64,000 nucleotides of DNA from Lycium barbarum (taxonomy: Eukaryota; Streptophyta; Magnoliopsida; Solanales; Solanaceae), in contig NC_083338.1 of NCBI RefSeq assembly GCF_019175385.1, forward strand, positions 94,075,777 to 94,139,776, given 5' to 3'. Made by a program: the position numbers and the translations under genes. The notes below the pieces were generated by a model. It saw only the letters and a program-made list of their open reading frames with translations, ran no database searches and was not told the origin of the DNA. Each line of letters begins with the position of its first letter. Positions within the stretch are counted from its first letter, which is position 1. This document shows, in pieces, positions 21,713 to 36,831 of the stretch.

Positions 21713-23799
21713 TGTAACTGTTGACACCTAAATTTGGCCCTCCAATAATTTTATTTAATTATTCAGAGTTCTTAAATCTCAAACGAAGTGAAATATGTAT
21801 TTTACAAGTCAAAATTATTTGTACAAAATTATTTCAATAACATTTTGCCATTTCATTTGGTAGAATAGTTTCAAATATATATTGTAGGTCATTTTAAATA
21901 TGTTTGCATATTTTCCCATAAATATCAAAAGCATTTGTCAAAATTTATTTAGAATAGTATAAGATAATTATTTAATTAATTGTTTAAATTATTAATATCA
22001 AATTGACAAGTATTTTACTCTGTTAATTCAAGGAAATTTATTAATTAAATTAGATAATCAATTTCATCTCAGTTTTATGATTTATTTGGCTATACTTGCA
22101 ATTATTTCCAAAGTTGACTACAATTTGATTTTTCTAATAAATTGTTTGAGTTAATTACGGCTATAATTGAAATAGCCACTTAATTTCTATGTATTAATCA
22201 AGGTTATAATTGCAATAAATGAACATCTTGTGCATTTGGCCATATTTGAAAAGAATTAATTAGTTTCCGTTTTAATTTGGCTATAGTTGAAATGTTTAAC
22301 TAATTGTCACTTTTTAAAACCGGCTATTTAAGTAATTGTACGTTTTTTCATTTCATATATACACATATATACATGAATATACAAGTAAATACGCGTATAT
22401 ACATGTATACACGTGTATACATATATATATTTGGGCCCCTTTTAATTTTTTAAAAAATTGGTCGCGCTCAGTCCATTAAGGACCTGACCCGATCCAATCT
22501 CTTAAGTCTACAAGGCTTAACCAAACAAACCCTCTATAAGCTTCAATATAGAAATGAGGGTTTCTACAACAAACACCTAGCGTCGTCGCAATGTTGCCAT
22601 TCTCTCTCATCGTCATTAGCCAAAAATGGCAAAGCCACAGTGTACAACTGCTTTAATAAAATCTTTGCTCAACCAATTTGGGTAAAGCATTTAATGTTAA
22701 ATGCTTTACCCTCTCTCCGTCGTAGAACCACCAAAACGAGGTACATCTTTGAATTTTTCATTTCTTTTCTGCAAATTCGCGGTCAAACTAGTACAAGCCT
22801 TAATTGTTTTGTCTCATTTCTATTTTGAATACCCAATTCTCATTGGTTGTTGGAGTTTAGGCGGTATTCAAGATGAATCCCTTGTAAATTCCACTTGTCC
22901 GACATCGAATTTGGGTTTTTCAACTTTCAGATTTGGCGTTCTATATAAAGAACCCTATATCTCACTTCAAAATATCGATTCACCAATATATACACACAGA
23001 AGTCTCAAATCAGAGCAAAAAAATAGGTTCAATATACCTATGGATCTAGCATTTGCTGGAACCATTAATTTATTGAATTTTTGTAGTTAATAATTTAACT
23101 AGTTCTTTTGTTTGTGGCTGAACGTAGGAGGAAAAGGATTTTCCAATTCCAAATTCAACCAAGGTTGCACTCAAAAAAGGTAATTCTTTTCCCTTTTAGT
23201 TTAAATTTCAGTATATTTGTTCATAGTTTAGTTTCTTATGTGGTTATTTGCTCAATCTCTGTTTAATTTAGTTGTTTGTTCATTTAGTTGGCATTAACAT
23301 GTAGTTAAGTTGTGTTGTTTGCTTGTTAGTTTAATCATGTGTTATTAGCATATTTATGTAGACCATAAAAGCTGAGTTCAGTTCCATATAGTTTAGTAGT
23401 TCATACATTGTTTAGTTGTTAGCTTAGATCAATTTTTGTTCAGTTTAGTAATTTGCTTGTGTAAGCATGTTGTTTATCTTGTTTTACTGTTAGATAGTAG
23501 CACTATTAGCATAACTGCCTTTTCAGCTTAGTCTATCTATTTATCTACTACGTGTGTATTTACTCAGTTTTTGTTTATCTTGGCTTATTGTTAGATAGCA
23601 ACAGTTCAGTATTATCATGTGCACAGATCTAGTTGTTACCTAGCCGAATATATAGTGGTTTAATCATTAAGGTGTCTGGCTGTGAATGTCTTAAAGGTTT
23701 GTTACTGTCTAGATGTTGCTATTAGTTTAATCTTGTTATCAACATGCTTAAGAGTCTGTTTAACACCTGGTTTGGTTAAATGTTTATATGGCTTATCCA
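21713..23799 (+). mobile_element. Unclassified LTR-like block I
   Basis: From 21,719 the sequence reads TGTTGACACCTAAATTTGG, a typical start for long LTRs of some plant Ty3/gypsy lineages (Tat/Ogre-like by resemblance only). It carries a TATA box (CTATATAAAGAACCC, 22,942-22,956), a start-region-like stretch, and a donor-like AAG|GTAATT (intron side from 23,180), then T-rich sequence without ORFs. No matching partner, primer site or target duplication is found. The right limit is where homology to element C's gag-pro begins. Confidence 0.45.
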
Positions 23800-25537
23800 G
23801 AATCACCAAATCTACCCACGTGTCATAACCCATAAAGGTAACTAAACAAGATCGAGACTCGATCAACCACTACCGAATCTCCAACCGGAGTAGAAAGGTG
23901 AATAGGTATGTCAAGTCGGTCACAAACCATATCCCAACCCACAGAATGATAAGCAAACACATAAGATAAAGTAGACCCTGGATCAATAAGACCGAAGCTA
24001 CTCGATGACAAATAGAAATGGTACCTATGATAACAACATCTGACGCCTAGGCCTCTGGCCTGCCAGGAAAATAATAACAATGGGCACCACCACGACCGCT
24101 CTGGCCGGACTGTGCTCTTCCTCTGGAAGCCTGAAAACCACCCCTACCTGATTGATATCCACCCCTAGAAGACTACGAACAACCGCAACATGTCTGAGCA
24201 CCGCCTCTACAAAAAGAACCATCCCAGCTACCAGAAGATGCCGAAGTCCTAGGGGTCTGGAATTTTGAGCCCTACTGGGCCCCACTCTGTCTTGACCTAA
24301 GACACTCACTAAAAATGTGCCCGGTGTCACCACATGCATGGCAACCTCTAGATGGCGGAGGCTAAAACACCGAGGCTGAAGAACCGGAGTGACCACCTCG
24401 GTCGGCTGGCCGAGAATAAGAGCCTCCAGAAAACTGCCTTGAACCATACCCTCTGTGCCTCGAAGGACCACCGGAAGAAGTCTGTAACGTTGACTGACTA
24501 GCGCGGTTGGAATGTTGCTAATAAGGTCTAGCTGACTGACCCTCACCTCTAGAATTCGATCCACTGTAACCACCATAGTGACGAGGCTTTTTATAACTAT
24601 CCCGACCAAGGGCTCGGTCCCTGGCTGACTCAACACTCGCATTATGGTCTACTACAGACTAAAAAGAAACATCTATGGCGACAAGCTGAAGACACGCCAC
24701 ATATAACGGAAGTACCAGTCCACCTACGAACTTTCTAACCCTCTCTAACTTAGTAAGAATCAACTGTGTAGCATAACGCTCCAAACATAAGAATCAGGCC
24801 TCATAATCAGATACAGACATACCCCTCTGATGTACGTAAGTAAACTCATCTCTCCTCTGGTCCCTTAGAGTACGGGGAATGTACTTCTTTAAAAAGGTCT
24901 GATAAAACTGTATCCAAGATAGTGGAGGCGGCCCAACGGGCTGGTAGTCAATGAAGGACCTCCACCAAGTCTTCGCATCCCCATGCAACTGATAGGACAC
25001 GTAGTCAACCCCATGGGACTCAACAATCCCCATCTTATATATCCTCTCATTCATATCCACAAAAAACACATAAATATCCTCTCTCGGCGTACCAAAAAAT
25101 CTCGTCGGATCCATCTTAAAAAACTTACCAATCAGCTACCGATCTCCAAGGGTCGTAACTGGGCCAGCAACAGACCTAGGAGCACTAGCAGGTACTAGAA
25201 TCCCATCAATACGAGGGGCCATGGAAGCAGCAGGCTGCATCCCCGGAGTCTAGCCCTGCTCAGGAGTCTTTGCTCCTGCTCTAGTCTGCGACCCTGCAGG
25301 AGTGGCTGTACCACCCACGTCATGCTGTCTATTAAGATGTAGTATAATACGAGCCATGGTGTCCTGAAGCACTATAGTAGAAATGACCTCGGGATGAGCC
25401 TGGGCTGGTTCCAGCCCTCCCTCAACTACATGCTCACACGCAGGCTGGCGCTCGGGAAAACGCACTGGCTAGCCTTTTAGCTCTGGCGATGCTGATCTAG
25501 CACACCTCTGACCAGCTGTAGGGGCCCCTCCCCTGGC
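23800..25537 (-). pseudogene. Gag-protease remnant of element C2
   Basis: Read on the minus strand, fragments in several frames give a gag N-terminal part (25,250-25,465, HPEVISTIVLQDTMARI), the gag core (24,794-25,114: FFGTPREDIYVFF, KTWWRSFIDYQPVGPP, TLRDQRRDEFTYV), the low-complexity and zinc-knuckle region (out of frame, 24,025-24,640) and the protease motif [11 protein letters not shown] (about 23,960-23,990). The same region exists in element C at 56,700-58,460. The gag start, leader and primer site are missing because the sequence joins directly to an LTR at about 25,538. The 3' side ends at block I. Not functional. Confidence 0.85.
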
Positions 25538-27667
<2,130 letters not shown>

Positions 27668-28030
27668 TCAGATACCAATTAAACAATCATTCGTCCTCAA
27701 ACGAAGAGGAAAGGAACGGAGGAAAAGTACCTGAGTCAGTAAAAATTAGGATATCTGGTACACATATTTGACTCGGTCTCCCATGTGGCCTCCTCAACTG
27801 GACGGTGCTTCCATTGCACCTTAACTGAAGTTATCTCTTTTGATCTCAACTTTCTCACTTGCCTATCCAAGCTAGCTATAGGCTCTTCCTCATAAGAAAA
27901 ATTCTCATCAAGCAACACGGAGCCCAAACGAATGATATAAGAACCGTCTGAATGGTACCTCTTCAGCATAGAAACATAAAATACTGGATGATCACCTGAC
28001 AAGCCTGGTGGCAAAGCTAACTCATAAAAT
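27668..28030 (-). pseudogene. Integrase C-terminus and chromodomain of element C
   Basis: The minus-strand frame 27,736-28,014 reads PPGLSGDHPVFYVSMLKRYH, then EEEPIASLDRQVRKLRSKEI and the chromodomain core VKVQWKHRPVEEATWETE, ending YPNFY. In chromoviruses this domain binds histone marks and steers integration to heterochromatin. It is the tail of C's pol: upstream (higher coordinates) lies element D, and the rest of C's integrase is at 36,832-37,490. About 330 bp of integrase between the two is missing, removed together with the end of D's LTR. Downstream, after a weak purine stretch, the LTR begins at 27,667. Confidence 0.85.
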
Positions 28031-30410
28031 ACGTCGTCATATATATGTATTCGGATAAACTGTCTCCTGAGGAGTCACAACTGATCAAATCATAAAATGA
28101 TACGCAAGCCGACAAGGCTGCCACTACATATCAACATCATGTATTATGCAAGCCGACAAGGCTACCACTACAGACATACATCATATCATAGCACATCGGA
28201 TAAACACAGCTGAATAGAACTTATACACGACCCACACATATGTCTATAGACCTCTAAGAGTACGAATAGCGAAATATGACGGAACAGGGCCCCGTCGTAC
28301 CCCTGGATAACATATACATATATATCATAAGATATGTACTAAAAGTCTAGATTTCAGAGCAACAGAGCTCTCCAAAACAGCTGAGTATTAGTCCTATGCT
28401 GAAGGGTCGCCAAACCGACTATCTGTACCTGCGGGCATGAAACGCAGCCCCCCGAAGAAAGGGGGTCAGTACGGAATATTTACTGAGTATATAAAGCATG
28501 AAATACAATAAGGAAGATCATAACTGAAGTAGAGATTCCAGGAGACAAGTATGATAATCAAGAAATCACTGTACATGTGCCTTACGAAACAAAATCATTC
28601 ATATCATGATCATATACCGTACCCGGCCCATTATGGGACTCGGTGAATAAAATCATATCATCATATCATCATATACATATACCGTACCCGGCCCTCTAAT
28701 GAGGGACTCGGTGAGTAAAGTCGTGTACACGTATACCGTACCCGGCCCATCATGGGACACGGTGCCATAATCATATCATCGTATCATCACATCATCATAT
28801 CATCATATAACGTACCCGTCCCTCTAGTGAGGGACTCGGTGAACAATTCAGTGAAACTGTGCACGAATACATACCCGGCCCGGGACTCGGTGAAAGACAT
28901 ATTGAGGCATGCACGCGCAGATTAGTGAGCAACCATATGCAATTTAAATCATTATCAAGACCCAAACAGAATAAGAATAAGATATTAACACCTGAGTATC
29001 AGTAGCGACAATCATATCAAGTATCCCTCGAATGTCATTATAGATCATATCAAAAGAGCCTTAGGAATCGTAGACATGAATACAAAATAGCTTATAAAAG
29101 TCAAGGACATTAATTGTCGTAGAGTCTCTAAAAATAGGACTAATAAATCATACTCGAAACTTAGGAATAGAATTACCCCAAAGCTCATATCATTCATCAC
29201 CTAAATCTAAGACATGCCAAAAGAAAGAAGGGACAGTTTTACATACCTGTTAGCGACTATTCGTAAACCCGTTCGCCTCGTCGCTCTTTTAGCCTATTTA
29301 ATATAAACGTAACGTTATTGTTAGTAACTATACTTTCTAGTTCACAAATCTATAGCCCATTTCTTATAGAACCTATATTTCAGCTTATATATTCTCGTTT
29401 AGAGTTTTTTTTTTATTATTATCTAAAGACTTAATGAAAATCGGGCAGCACTTCCCCTATATATTCGCCTAACCCGAATTCCAATTGCCCTCCTGTTGAC
29501 ACAGAAATACCAACAACAACATATGGACACAATCATATCTTCAATTCTTTCAATTCAACAAGAATAACAACATGTTCATATCAACAGAACTTCAACCTTA
29601 ACTTCCTAATTCTTTTCATTCCTTCTCCATATAATCCATGACAATAACAACAACTATAATGCAACTTAAATTTAATTTACCACGCCAAATTAGAACAGCC
29701 CCCTACACGGCTCAATCTACATTTCAACACCAACATCTACCACTTCTTATATTCATCACATATCTACCAATTTATACAAGTATAATCATTTCTAAAACAT
29801 GTAGGAAAGTATTAAACCTTACCTTAACAAATTTGGCTAAAACCAATCTTGGCCGTGAGCTCCCTTCATTCTTTCTCCTCCAATTGTGATTAAAAATTTA
29901 ACCACCTAGTTGCCAAGGGCTGGCTGTGAGCTCCTTGCTTTTCCATAACCATGGCCGTGGCCTTCAAAGAGAATTGCTACCATAGCCATGGCCGTGAGTT
30001 GCCATGGCTAGGAGCTATATTCTTTTCATGATATGATTAACTTGTAATGAATTAAGAGTCATCATTTTTAGGATTTATATGCTTTCTATAAAGTGGACAT
30101 ATGTCCACTTTGTGACATGTGTCCACTTCTTATTTAATCGCCAATCGAATTCCGCCATGTGTCGTAGGGCCCGCTTAGCGGTCTAATTAGCTTAATTAAT
30201 CATTAATCCCCACTTAATAATATAATCATGGCTAATAAATCCTTAATCTCCAATAATATTTCTACACTAAATAAAATTTATAAATAATTCATGTTCTAAT
30301 TTAAAATTAAAACTTAAGGATTCCTATTCCGTGTCCGGGAAGGGTTTCGTCTTTAACTCGCGTCGATTCTTTTCCGAATAACTCGACGTATAAAAATATG
30401 GGGTATAACA
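28031..30410 (-). mobile_element. 3' LTR of element D, missing its last 126 bp or so
   Basis: Starts TGTTATACCCC at 30,410 (minus) and matches the other D LTR (34,431-36,831) closely. The counterpart of 34,305-34,430 is absent and the sequence runs straight into C's pol. Landmarks on the minus strand: 20-bp perfect palindrome AAGTGGACATATGTCCACTT (30,091-30,110), TATA (CATATAAATCC, 30,071-30,081), donor AAG|GTAAG (intron side from 29,822), hairpin repeats (28,620-28,890), stems and TACTGAC (28,448-28,490), acceptor GCAG|GT (intron end 28,429), and a GACGGG-type hairpin near 28,280-28,300. Confidence 0.9.
28620..28890 (-). repeat. Tandem hairpin repeats in D LTR
   Basis: Five units on a CCCGGCCC...GGGACTCGGTGA frame. 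Inner hairpins differ but stay paired: CCCATTATGGG (28,627-28,637), CCCTCTAATGAGGG (28,692-28,705), CCCATCATGGG (28,746-28,756), CCCTCTAGTGAGGG (28,820-28,833). The fifth is reduced to GGCCCGGG. The same array is in the other D LTR (35,020-35,300), and related units are in G (20,230-20,310). Confidence 0.8.
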
Positions 30411-30446
30411 TCCTTCCCCCCTTTATAACATTCGTCCTCGAATGTT
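30411..30446 (-). other. Polypurine tract and hairpin of element D
   Basis: On the minus strand a perfect 8-bp hairpin AACATTCG-agga-CGAATGTT (30,427-30,446) precedes the purine tract AAAGGGGGGAAGGA, which abuts the LTR at 30,410. Confidence 0.85.
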
Positions 30447-33400
30447 GAACTGATTCTGAATTCCCGATACTTTCTCAAGTGTTCTCTTGGTTAACTATGC
30501 CCTTCGCATATCTCTTCCGTTTGTCGATTCGCTTTTGCTCATTATAACGCATTCCAGGTCTCTACATAGTGATTCCTGTAATATCTCCTCTTTATGTTGC
30601 TTCCCCAGGTAATAATTTCACGCCATTGCCTTTACTCTTATCTTACTTTCTTCCTTGTGCGCTTAGTCTTAACTCGACCAAAACTCTTCTATTGCCTCTT
30701 TACTCAAATTTGCTCTTAGTTTTCCTACCACGCATCCTATTGCAATCTTTACACAAGTACGTGTAGGTGCTCAAGTCAGCCCATAAAGTACCTTAGCATT
30801 GCCTCGCTAGTCTTTATGCAGAACCTATATTCTTCTCTTATATCTTTCAATTGATATCAAGGCTCAACTATGGCTTTTGCCCTCAGTACTAATTATATCT
30901 CTGTAGTTTTTCCTCAAACCATCTTACACCCTTCTTTGATGCACCCAAAATATCATAACCGCATTGCTATTACTGAATCCGTACTCTTATTATCAAGTAC
31001 ACACTTGGTCTCATTCTTAGCATACAAGTATTCGTAGGTTGCATAACTATTCCTGTACAACTTGTACAAAGTACATCCAATCTTAGTCATAGTCTTTCCT
31101 TCTCCTAGCATATGCTGCTCTACATATCTTATTGTACTAAAACTCACTTGCAGTCTATTTCGCTATATTTTTTCCCCTTCCTCTACTCACCATTTGATCT
31201 TCTATATCCTACTATAGGAGAGATTTCCTATCCTTTCTCCTTTGCTACTTATGTGTCACAATGTTATTAGCCCATAACTCCGTTGTCAACATCTTAATAT
31301 CTAATCCAGTACAGCCTTGCCATCCTTTATAATATCCCTTTAAGTTACTTGTTACCATTCTCTTGTCATATTCTTCCGTTTTATAAGCATCCACCCTCTA
31401 ATGTCATATTATCCAATGTCTATACCAATAATTCTCAACACTGTGTGAACTACTATCTTGGCTTCTATTCGTTTGTCGCTGGCTTTCAGACCTCACTCAC
31501 TTGTTTCAGCATGGGATCTCATTTGAAGTTTAAGTATTCACATTACACTTGCATTTTTCTCATCCACTTCCCCCCTTTTGGGTGTACTCGCGTTATTATC
31601 TATTTATATTCCACTCTATGTCCCCATTTCCAATTTTCAAATTCATATGATTCTTTTCCAATACATTTGGTATACTGCCCCATATCCATGTCTTCCTTTA
31701 TATCATCTATAACTTAGATTACCCATGTATGAAACCCCAACACAATCACGAGGCGATGAGAACTCTCGATATATAGTACAAAATCTAATCTGATGGTTGG
31801 TACTCAAGTATTGTAATTAATGTAGCAATTTATCCAAAGCCATATTCCATTCATTCCAATCAGTAATTAGCTAGTGCTTATAGTAATTTCAAATTCTCCA
31901 TTCGGTAGCACTTATATTCTGATGACAAGTGTCTCAAGCTTTTTCATAACACTATTTTTATCCCAACAGATATCGTCTGTTTCTTCTAATAAATTTACAA
32001 TACATCAGTTGTTTCGCAAATCCGCAATCCTTGTCCTTTAAGGATTTCACCATTTCCGAGGTGCAGTCATACATATGCAATACTCCTTTATGCCTCATGC
32101 TTTTTCATCCTTGTGTATACCCAACGCTAACTTCTAACTTACTCAAAATCATATCAAATTCGTCTTAATAGAGGTCTTGTCTTATCACCTTCTCGTCATA
32201 CTACACCTTAAGTTCATAGCTATATATTTCCCTTTTGTCATATACTCATGCTTAATTAATTACGTCCGTCTTGAGTGCTTCCTTTAGTATTCCTTTCATT
32301 TCTCCAGTCTATGTCCATCTTTTATTATGTACACGAGGATTCTTACGCTACTCCTGTATACTTCATAAAACACTACTTCTACATAACCCCTTTCTTATTT
32401 TCATAGTATATTCTATTCATCCCTATTTTTTCTTATCATACCAGTCATCTCTGGCATTTATTCTGTCTCGTTGCTCATCCTCCTTTAGGTTGGTCTTTCA
32501 CAATTCTATCGCTTATTTTTACTCGTTTTCTTAGCTATACAGGTCATAACACATCGCTATACTGTAATCCCACTCGCTTTGTTCTTATCTTATTCTTTCA
32601 CTTAACTCCTTCTCTTCCTGTGCTCGCTTCCACTTTCGTTACCACTTGATCTCTATTCTGAACTTTCCCTGTAAAACTTTGTAAGTCTTTCTTATTCGTT
32701 CTACATTTGCTTTTTCCGTTTCACACTAATCACACCGTATTCTTTAGTTACTTCCTTGCTAGGCTTTACTCATTTCTATAGCAATCCTTATGGTATTCAC
32801 ATCACATCCTGTTCGTAATCCATCCTATAACGTAACACTTCTTAATCTTATTCGCGATTCTTACTATGTTTTAATTACATTCTACGGACTAGGCGTACTT
32901 AACCCTTCACCCTTTCTGATCGATCCTACCCTTAGTATCTCACAAGCTGTCTTATCAATACCTTCATGACTTGTCATAACTCTTCCTTCTCCGTACTTTT
33001 ATCTTACTCATACTATTACTCCTTTTAATTGTAAATTTATCGTAATTTATCCCTACTTATCGGTCCACTCGATACCTCAGTAAAATATTCTGTTACGAGT
33101 TGCCACCTTTTTCTAAATCATCCCTTAGTATTACAAGCCCTTCTGAATCATCCTAGCATTTCGCCAACAACATATGAAATACATGATCCTAGACAACCCA
33201 CAAGTTTGGGTTTTCCTTCCACAAATTCCATCTCCAATTAGTTTATTAATAACTAATAAAATGTCACCATGAGGCATTCTCCAATCACCACCAGAAGAAA
33301 AACTAGAATCCGACAAGCACCACAGGACTTCTAGTGCTTGATTCACATGGTTTACCTCCAGATTTATTCTTGAGTCGTGAACGAATCATTTAGTTCATAA

Positions 33401-34288
33401 AGTACTTGTTGTATGCTTTGTACTCTTCCAATAAAGTGAAACTTAATTGCTGGACGTTTTTTTCCCTACAATATGAGCTTTTTCTAAGGCAAAATGTGGT
33501 TGGAACGTATTCTGGTCCGTTCAAATGAATTGCGAATTCGCTGCTCATATATGCTTCTTCAAAACAACGTCTCCCAAATAAGAATGATGCCTCTTATGGA
33601 TGACGTGGGGGTACTTCTCAAAGCTTTAGTCCAACATAATAAATTTACCTTGTCGGAATCAACCTTCAAAATATATTATGAACTTATATCTCATTCTCTT
33701 CCATTTTCTTACTTCTGGGAAAATTTGGGCAGAGTTTCCTCTGTACTTCTTACTATCCCAAAACCTGCACGCAGGAAATACCAACAATGCCTCACAGGGC
33801 CAACATATATACGCATATATCATATCGTATCATAGCCACACAGGGCTCCCAATTTCCAGTAAAAAGTATAAAAGTGTCGGAACTTACCTCACATATCGCA
33901 CCTCGAGACGTACCTGATCCTTTAACGATCTGTCCTGTTATACCTTTCCATCTACCTTCTCTTTCATCCTTCAACTTTATGTTTCAATCATATCTCAATA
34001 TTCTTACCTTATCCGACATGCCTCTTTCGCACCGTTACTTACCTGTGTACTTTGTAGCTTCCAATATCGTCAATCGCTTCCCTCTGTCGATGTCGTTCTT
34101 CAGCTGAAATCTAAGGTTAGTATAAGGAATTTCATTTCCTATGGCTGGGCTCTATCGCACGATCTTAGATATGAAAGAAAAGTAACATCCTAAATGTCCT
34201 ATAGCTTCCTGTTTATAGATGTGGTGCACAACACACCGATAAACAAGACTCAACTAGACACGGTCTGTAGACACTCCGAGGACGAACT

Positions 34289-34300
34289 GCTCTGATACCA
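34289..34300 (-). other. Primer-binding site of element D (tRNA-iMet)
   Basis: TGGTATCAGAGC on the minus strand, 4 nt inside the LTR end. Confidence 0.9.
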
Positions 34301-34304
34301 CTTT

Positions 34305-36831
34305 TGTCACGACCCAACCCGTAGGCCGTGACTGGTGCCCGACTTGGAAACCCGTATACGAACCTGTTAAACATAATCAAACTGAATCTATGAATAATAT
34401 GGGAACTTACGAAAGAACTCCAACGGTTCCTAACGTCGTCATATATGTGTATTCAGATAAACTGTCTCCTAAGGAGTCACAACTGATCAAATCATAAAAT
34501 GATACGCAAGCCGACAAGGCTGCCACTACATATCAACATCATGTCAAATGCAAGCCGATGAGGCTGCCACTACAGATGGACATCATATCATATCACATCG
34601 GATAAACACAGCTGAACAGAACTTATACACGACCCACACATATGTCTACAGACCTCTAAGAGTACGAATAGCGAAATATGACGGGACAGGGCCCCGTCGT
34701 ACCCCTGGATAACATATACATATATATCATAAGATCTGTACTAAAAGTCTAGACTCCGAAGCAACAGAGCTCTCCAAAACAGCTGAGTAGTAGTCCTATG
34801 CTGAAGGGTCGCCAAACCGACTATCTGTACCTGCGGGCATGAAACGCAGCCCCCCGAAGAAAGGGGGTCAGTACGGAATATGTACTGAGTATATAAAGCA
34901 TGAAATACAATAAGGAAGATCATAACTGAAGTAGAGATTCCAGGAGACAAGTATGATAATCAAGAAATCACTGTACCTGTGCCTTACGAAACAAAATCAT
35001 GCATATCATTATCATATACCGTACCCGGCCCATTATGGGACTCTGTGAATAAAATCATATCATCATATCATCATACCATCATATCATCATATACATATAC
35101 CTTACCCGGCCCTCTAGTGAGGGACTCGATGAGTAAAGTCGTGTACAAGTATACCGTACCCGGCCCATCATGGGACTCGTTGCCATAATCATATCATCGT
35201 ATCATCATATAACCCACCCGACCCTCTAGTGAGGGACTCGGTGAACAATGCAGTGAAACTGTGCACGAATACATACCCGGCCCGGGACTCGGTGAAAGAC
35301 ATATTGAGGCATGCACGAGCAGAGTAGTGAGAAACCATATGCAATTTAAATCATTATCAAGACCCAAGCAGAATATGAAGAAGAGATTAACACCTGAGTA
35401 TCAGTAGCGACAATCATATCAAGTATCCCTCGAATGTCATTATAGATCATATCAAAAGAGCCTTAGGAATCGTAGACATGAATACAAAATAGCTTATAAA
35501 AGTCAAGAACATTAATTTTCGTAGAGTCTCTAAGAATAGGACTAATAAATCACACTCGAAACTTAGGAATAGAATTACCCCAAAGCTCATATCATTCATC
35601 ACCAAAATCTAAGACATGCCAAAAGAAAGAAGGGACAGTTTATACCCGTTAGCGACTATTCGTAAACCAATTCGCCTCGTCGCTCTTTTAGCCTATTTAA
35701 TATAAAAGTAACGTTATCATTAGTAACTATACTTTCTAGTTCACAAATTTATAGCCCATTTCTTATAGAACCTATATTTCAGCTTATATATTCCCGTTTA
35801 GAGTTTTTCTTTTTAATTATTATCTAAAGACATAACGAAAATCGGGCAACACTTCCCCTATATTTTTGCCTAACCCGAATTTCCAATTGCCCTCCTGTTG
35901 ACACAGAAATACCAACAACAACATATGGACACAATCATATCTTCAATTCTTTCAATTCAACAAGAATAACAACATGTTCATATCAACACAACTTCAACCT
36001 TAACTTCCTAATTCTTTTCATTCCTTCTCCATATAATCCATGACAATAACAACAACTATAATGCAACTTAAATTTAATTTACCATGCCTAATTAGAACAA
36101 CCCCCTACACGGCTCAATCTACATTTCAATACCAACATCTACCACTTCTTATATTCATCACATATCTACCAATTTATACAAGTCTAATCATTTCTAAAAC
36201 ATGTAGGAAAGTATTAAACCTTACCTTAACAAATTTGGCTAAAACCAATCTTGGCCGTGAGCTCCCTTCATTCTTTCTCCTCCAATTGTGATTAAAAATT
36301 TAACCACCTAGTTGCCAAGGGCTGGCCGTGAGCTCCTTGCTTTGCCATAACCATGGCCGTGGCCTTCAAAGAGAATTGCTACCATAGCCATGGCCGTGAG
36401 TTGCCATGGCTAGGAGCTATATTTATTTCATGATATGATGAACTTGTAATGAATTAAGAGTCATCATTTTTAGGATTTATATGCTTTCTATAAAGTGGAT
36501 ATGTGTCCACACTTGTGACATGTGTCCACTTTGTGACATGTGTCCACTTCTTATTTAATCGTCAATCGAATTTCGCCATGTGTCGTGGGGCCCGCTTAGC
36601 GGTCTAATTAACTTAATTAATCATTAATCCCCACTTAATAATATAATCATGGCTAATAAATCCTTAATCTCCAATAATATTTCTACACTAAATAATTTTT
36701 ATAAATAATTCATGTTCTAATTTAAAATTAAAACTTAAGGATTCCTATTCCGTGTCCGGGAAGGGTTCCGTCTTTAACTCGCGTCGATTCTTTTGTGAAT
36801 AACTCGACGTCTAAAAATACAGGTTATAACA
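34305..36831 (-). mobile_element. 5' LTR of element D, 2527 bp
   Basis: Minus strand from TGTTATAACC (36,831) to GGGTCGTGACA (34,305), bordering the primer site. It is complete, unlike its partner at 28,031-30,410. Promoter landmarks: repeated GACATGTGTCCAC half sites (36,500-36,550), TATA (36,475-36,482), donor AAG|GTAAG (intron side from 36,224). Downstream: paired hairpins CCCCCC/GGGGG (34,850-34,867) and CAGTAC/GTACTG (34,869-34,887), acceptor (intron end 34,831), hairpin GACGGG/CCCGTC (34,680-34,698). The donor-to-acceptor distance, 1394 nt, is identical in both D LTRs. Confidence 0.92.

Larger units (their letters stand above)
30411..34304 (-). mobile_element. Internal region of element D, no coding capacity
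   Basis: A 3.9-kb stretch, A/G-rich on the minus strand, between D's two LTRs. No open frame exceeds about 125 codons, and none shows gag or pol motifs. It has a normal primer site and leader at its 5' end (34,230-34,300) and a hairpin plus polypurine tract at its 3' end, so the signals for reverse transcription are kept while proteins are not. A block at about 33,710-33,810 (CAAAACCTGCACGCAGGAAA and neighbours) corresponds to F's 10,604-10,690 and to A's LTR 38,150-38,250. It is interpreted as a non-autonomous element like F. Confidence 0.7.

Noticed and set aside
22640..23090. Open frames of 62-129 codons in block I
   Set aside because: No recognisable domain, low-complexity composition, and they cross a TATA and start region typical of an LTR.
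28620..28890. CRISPR-like array of palindromic repeats
   Set aside because: Repeats are irregular, lie inside a plant LTR, and have no unique spacers or cas genes.
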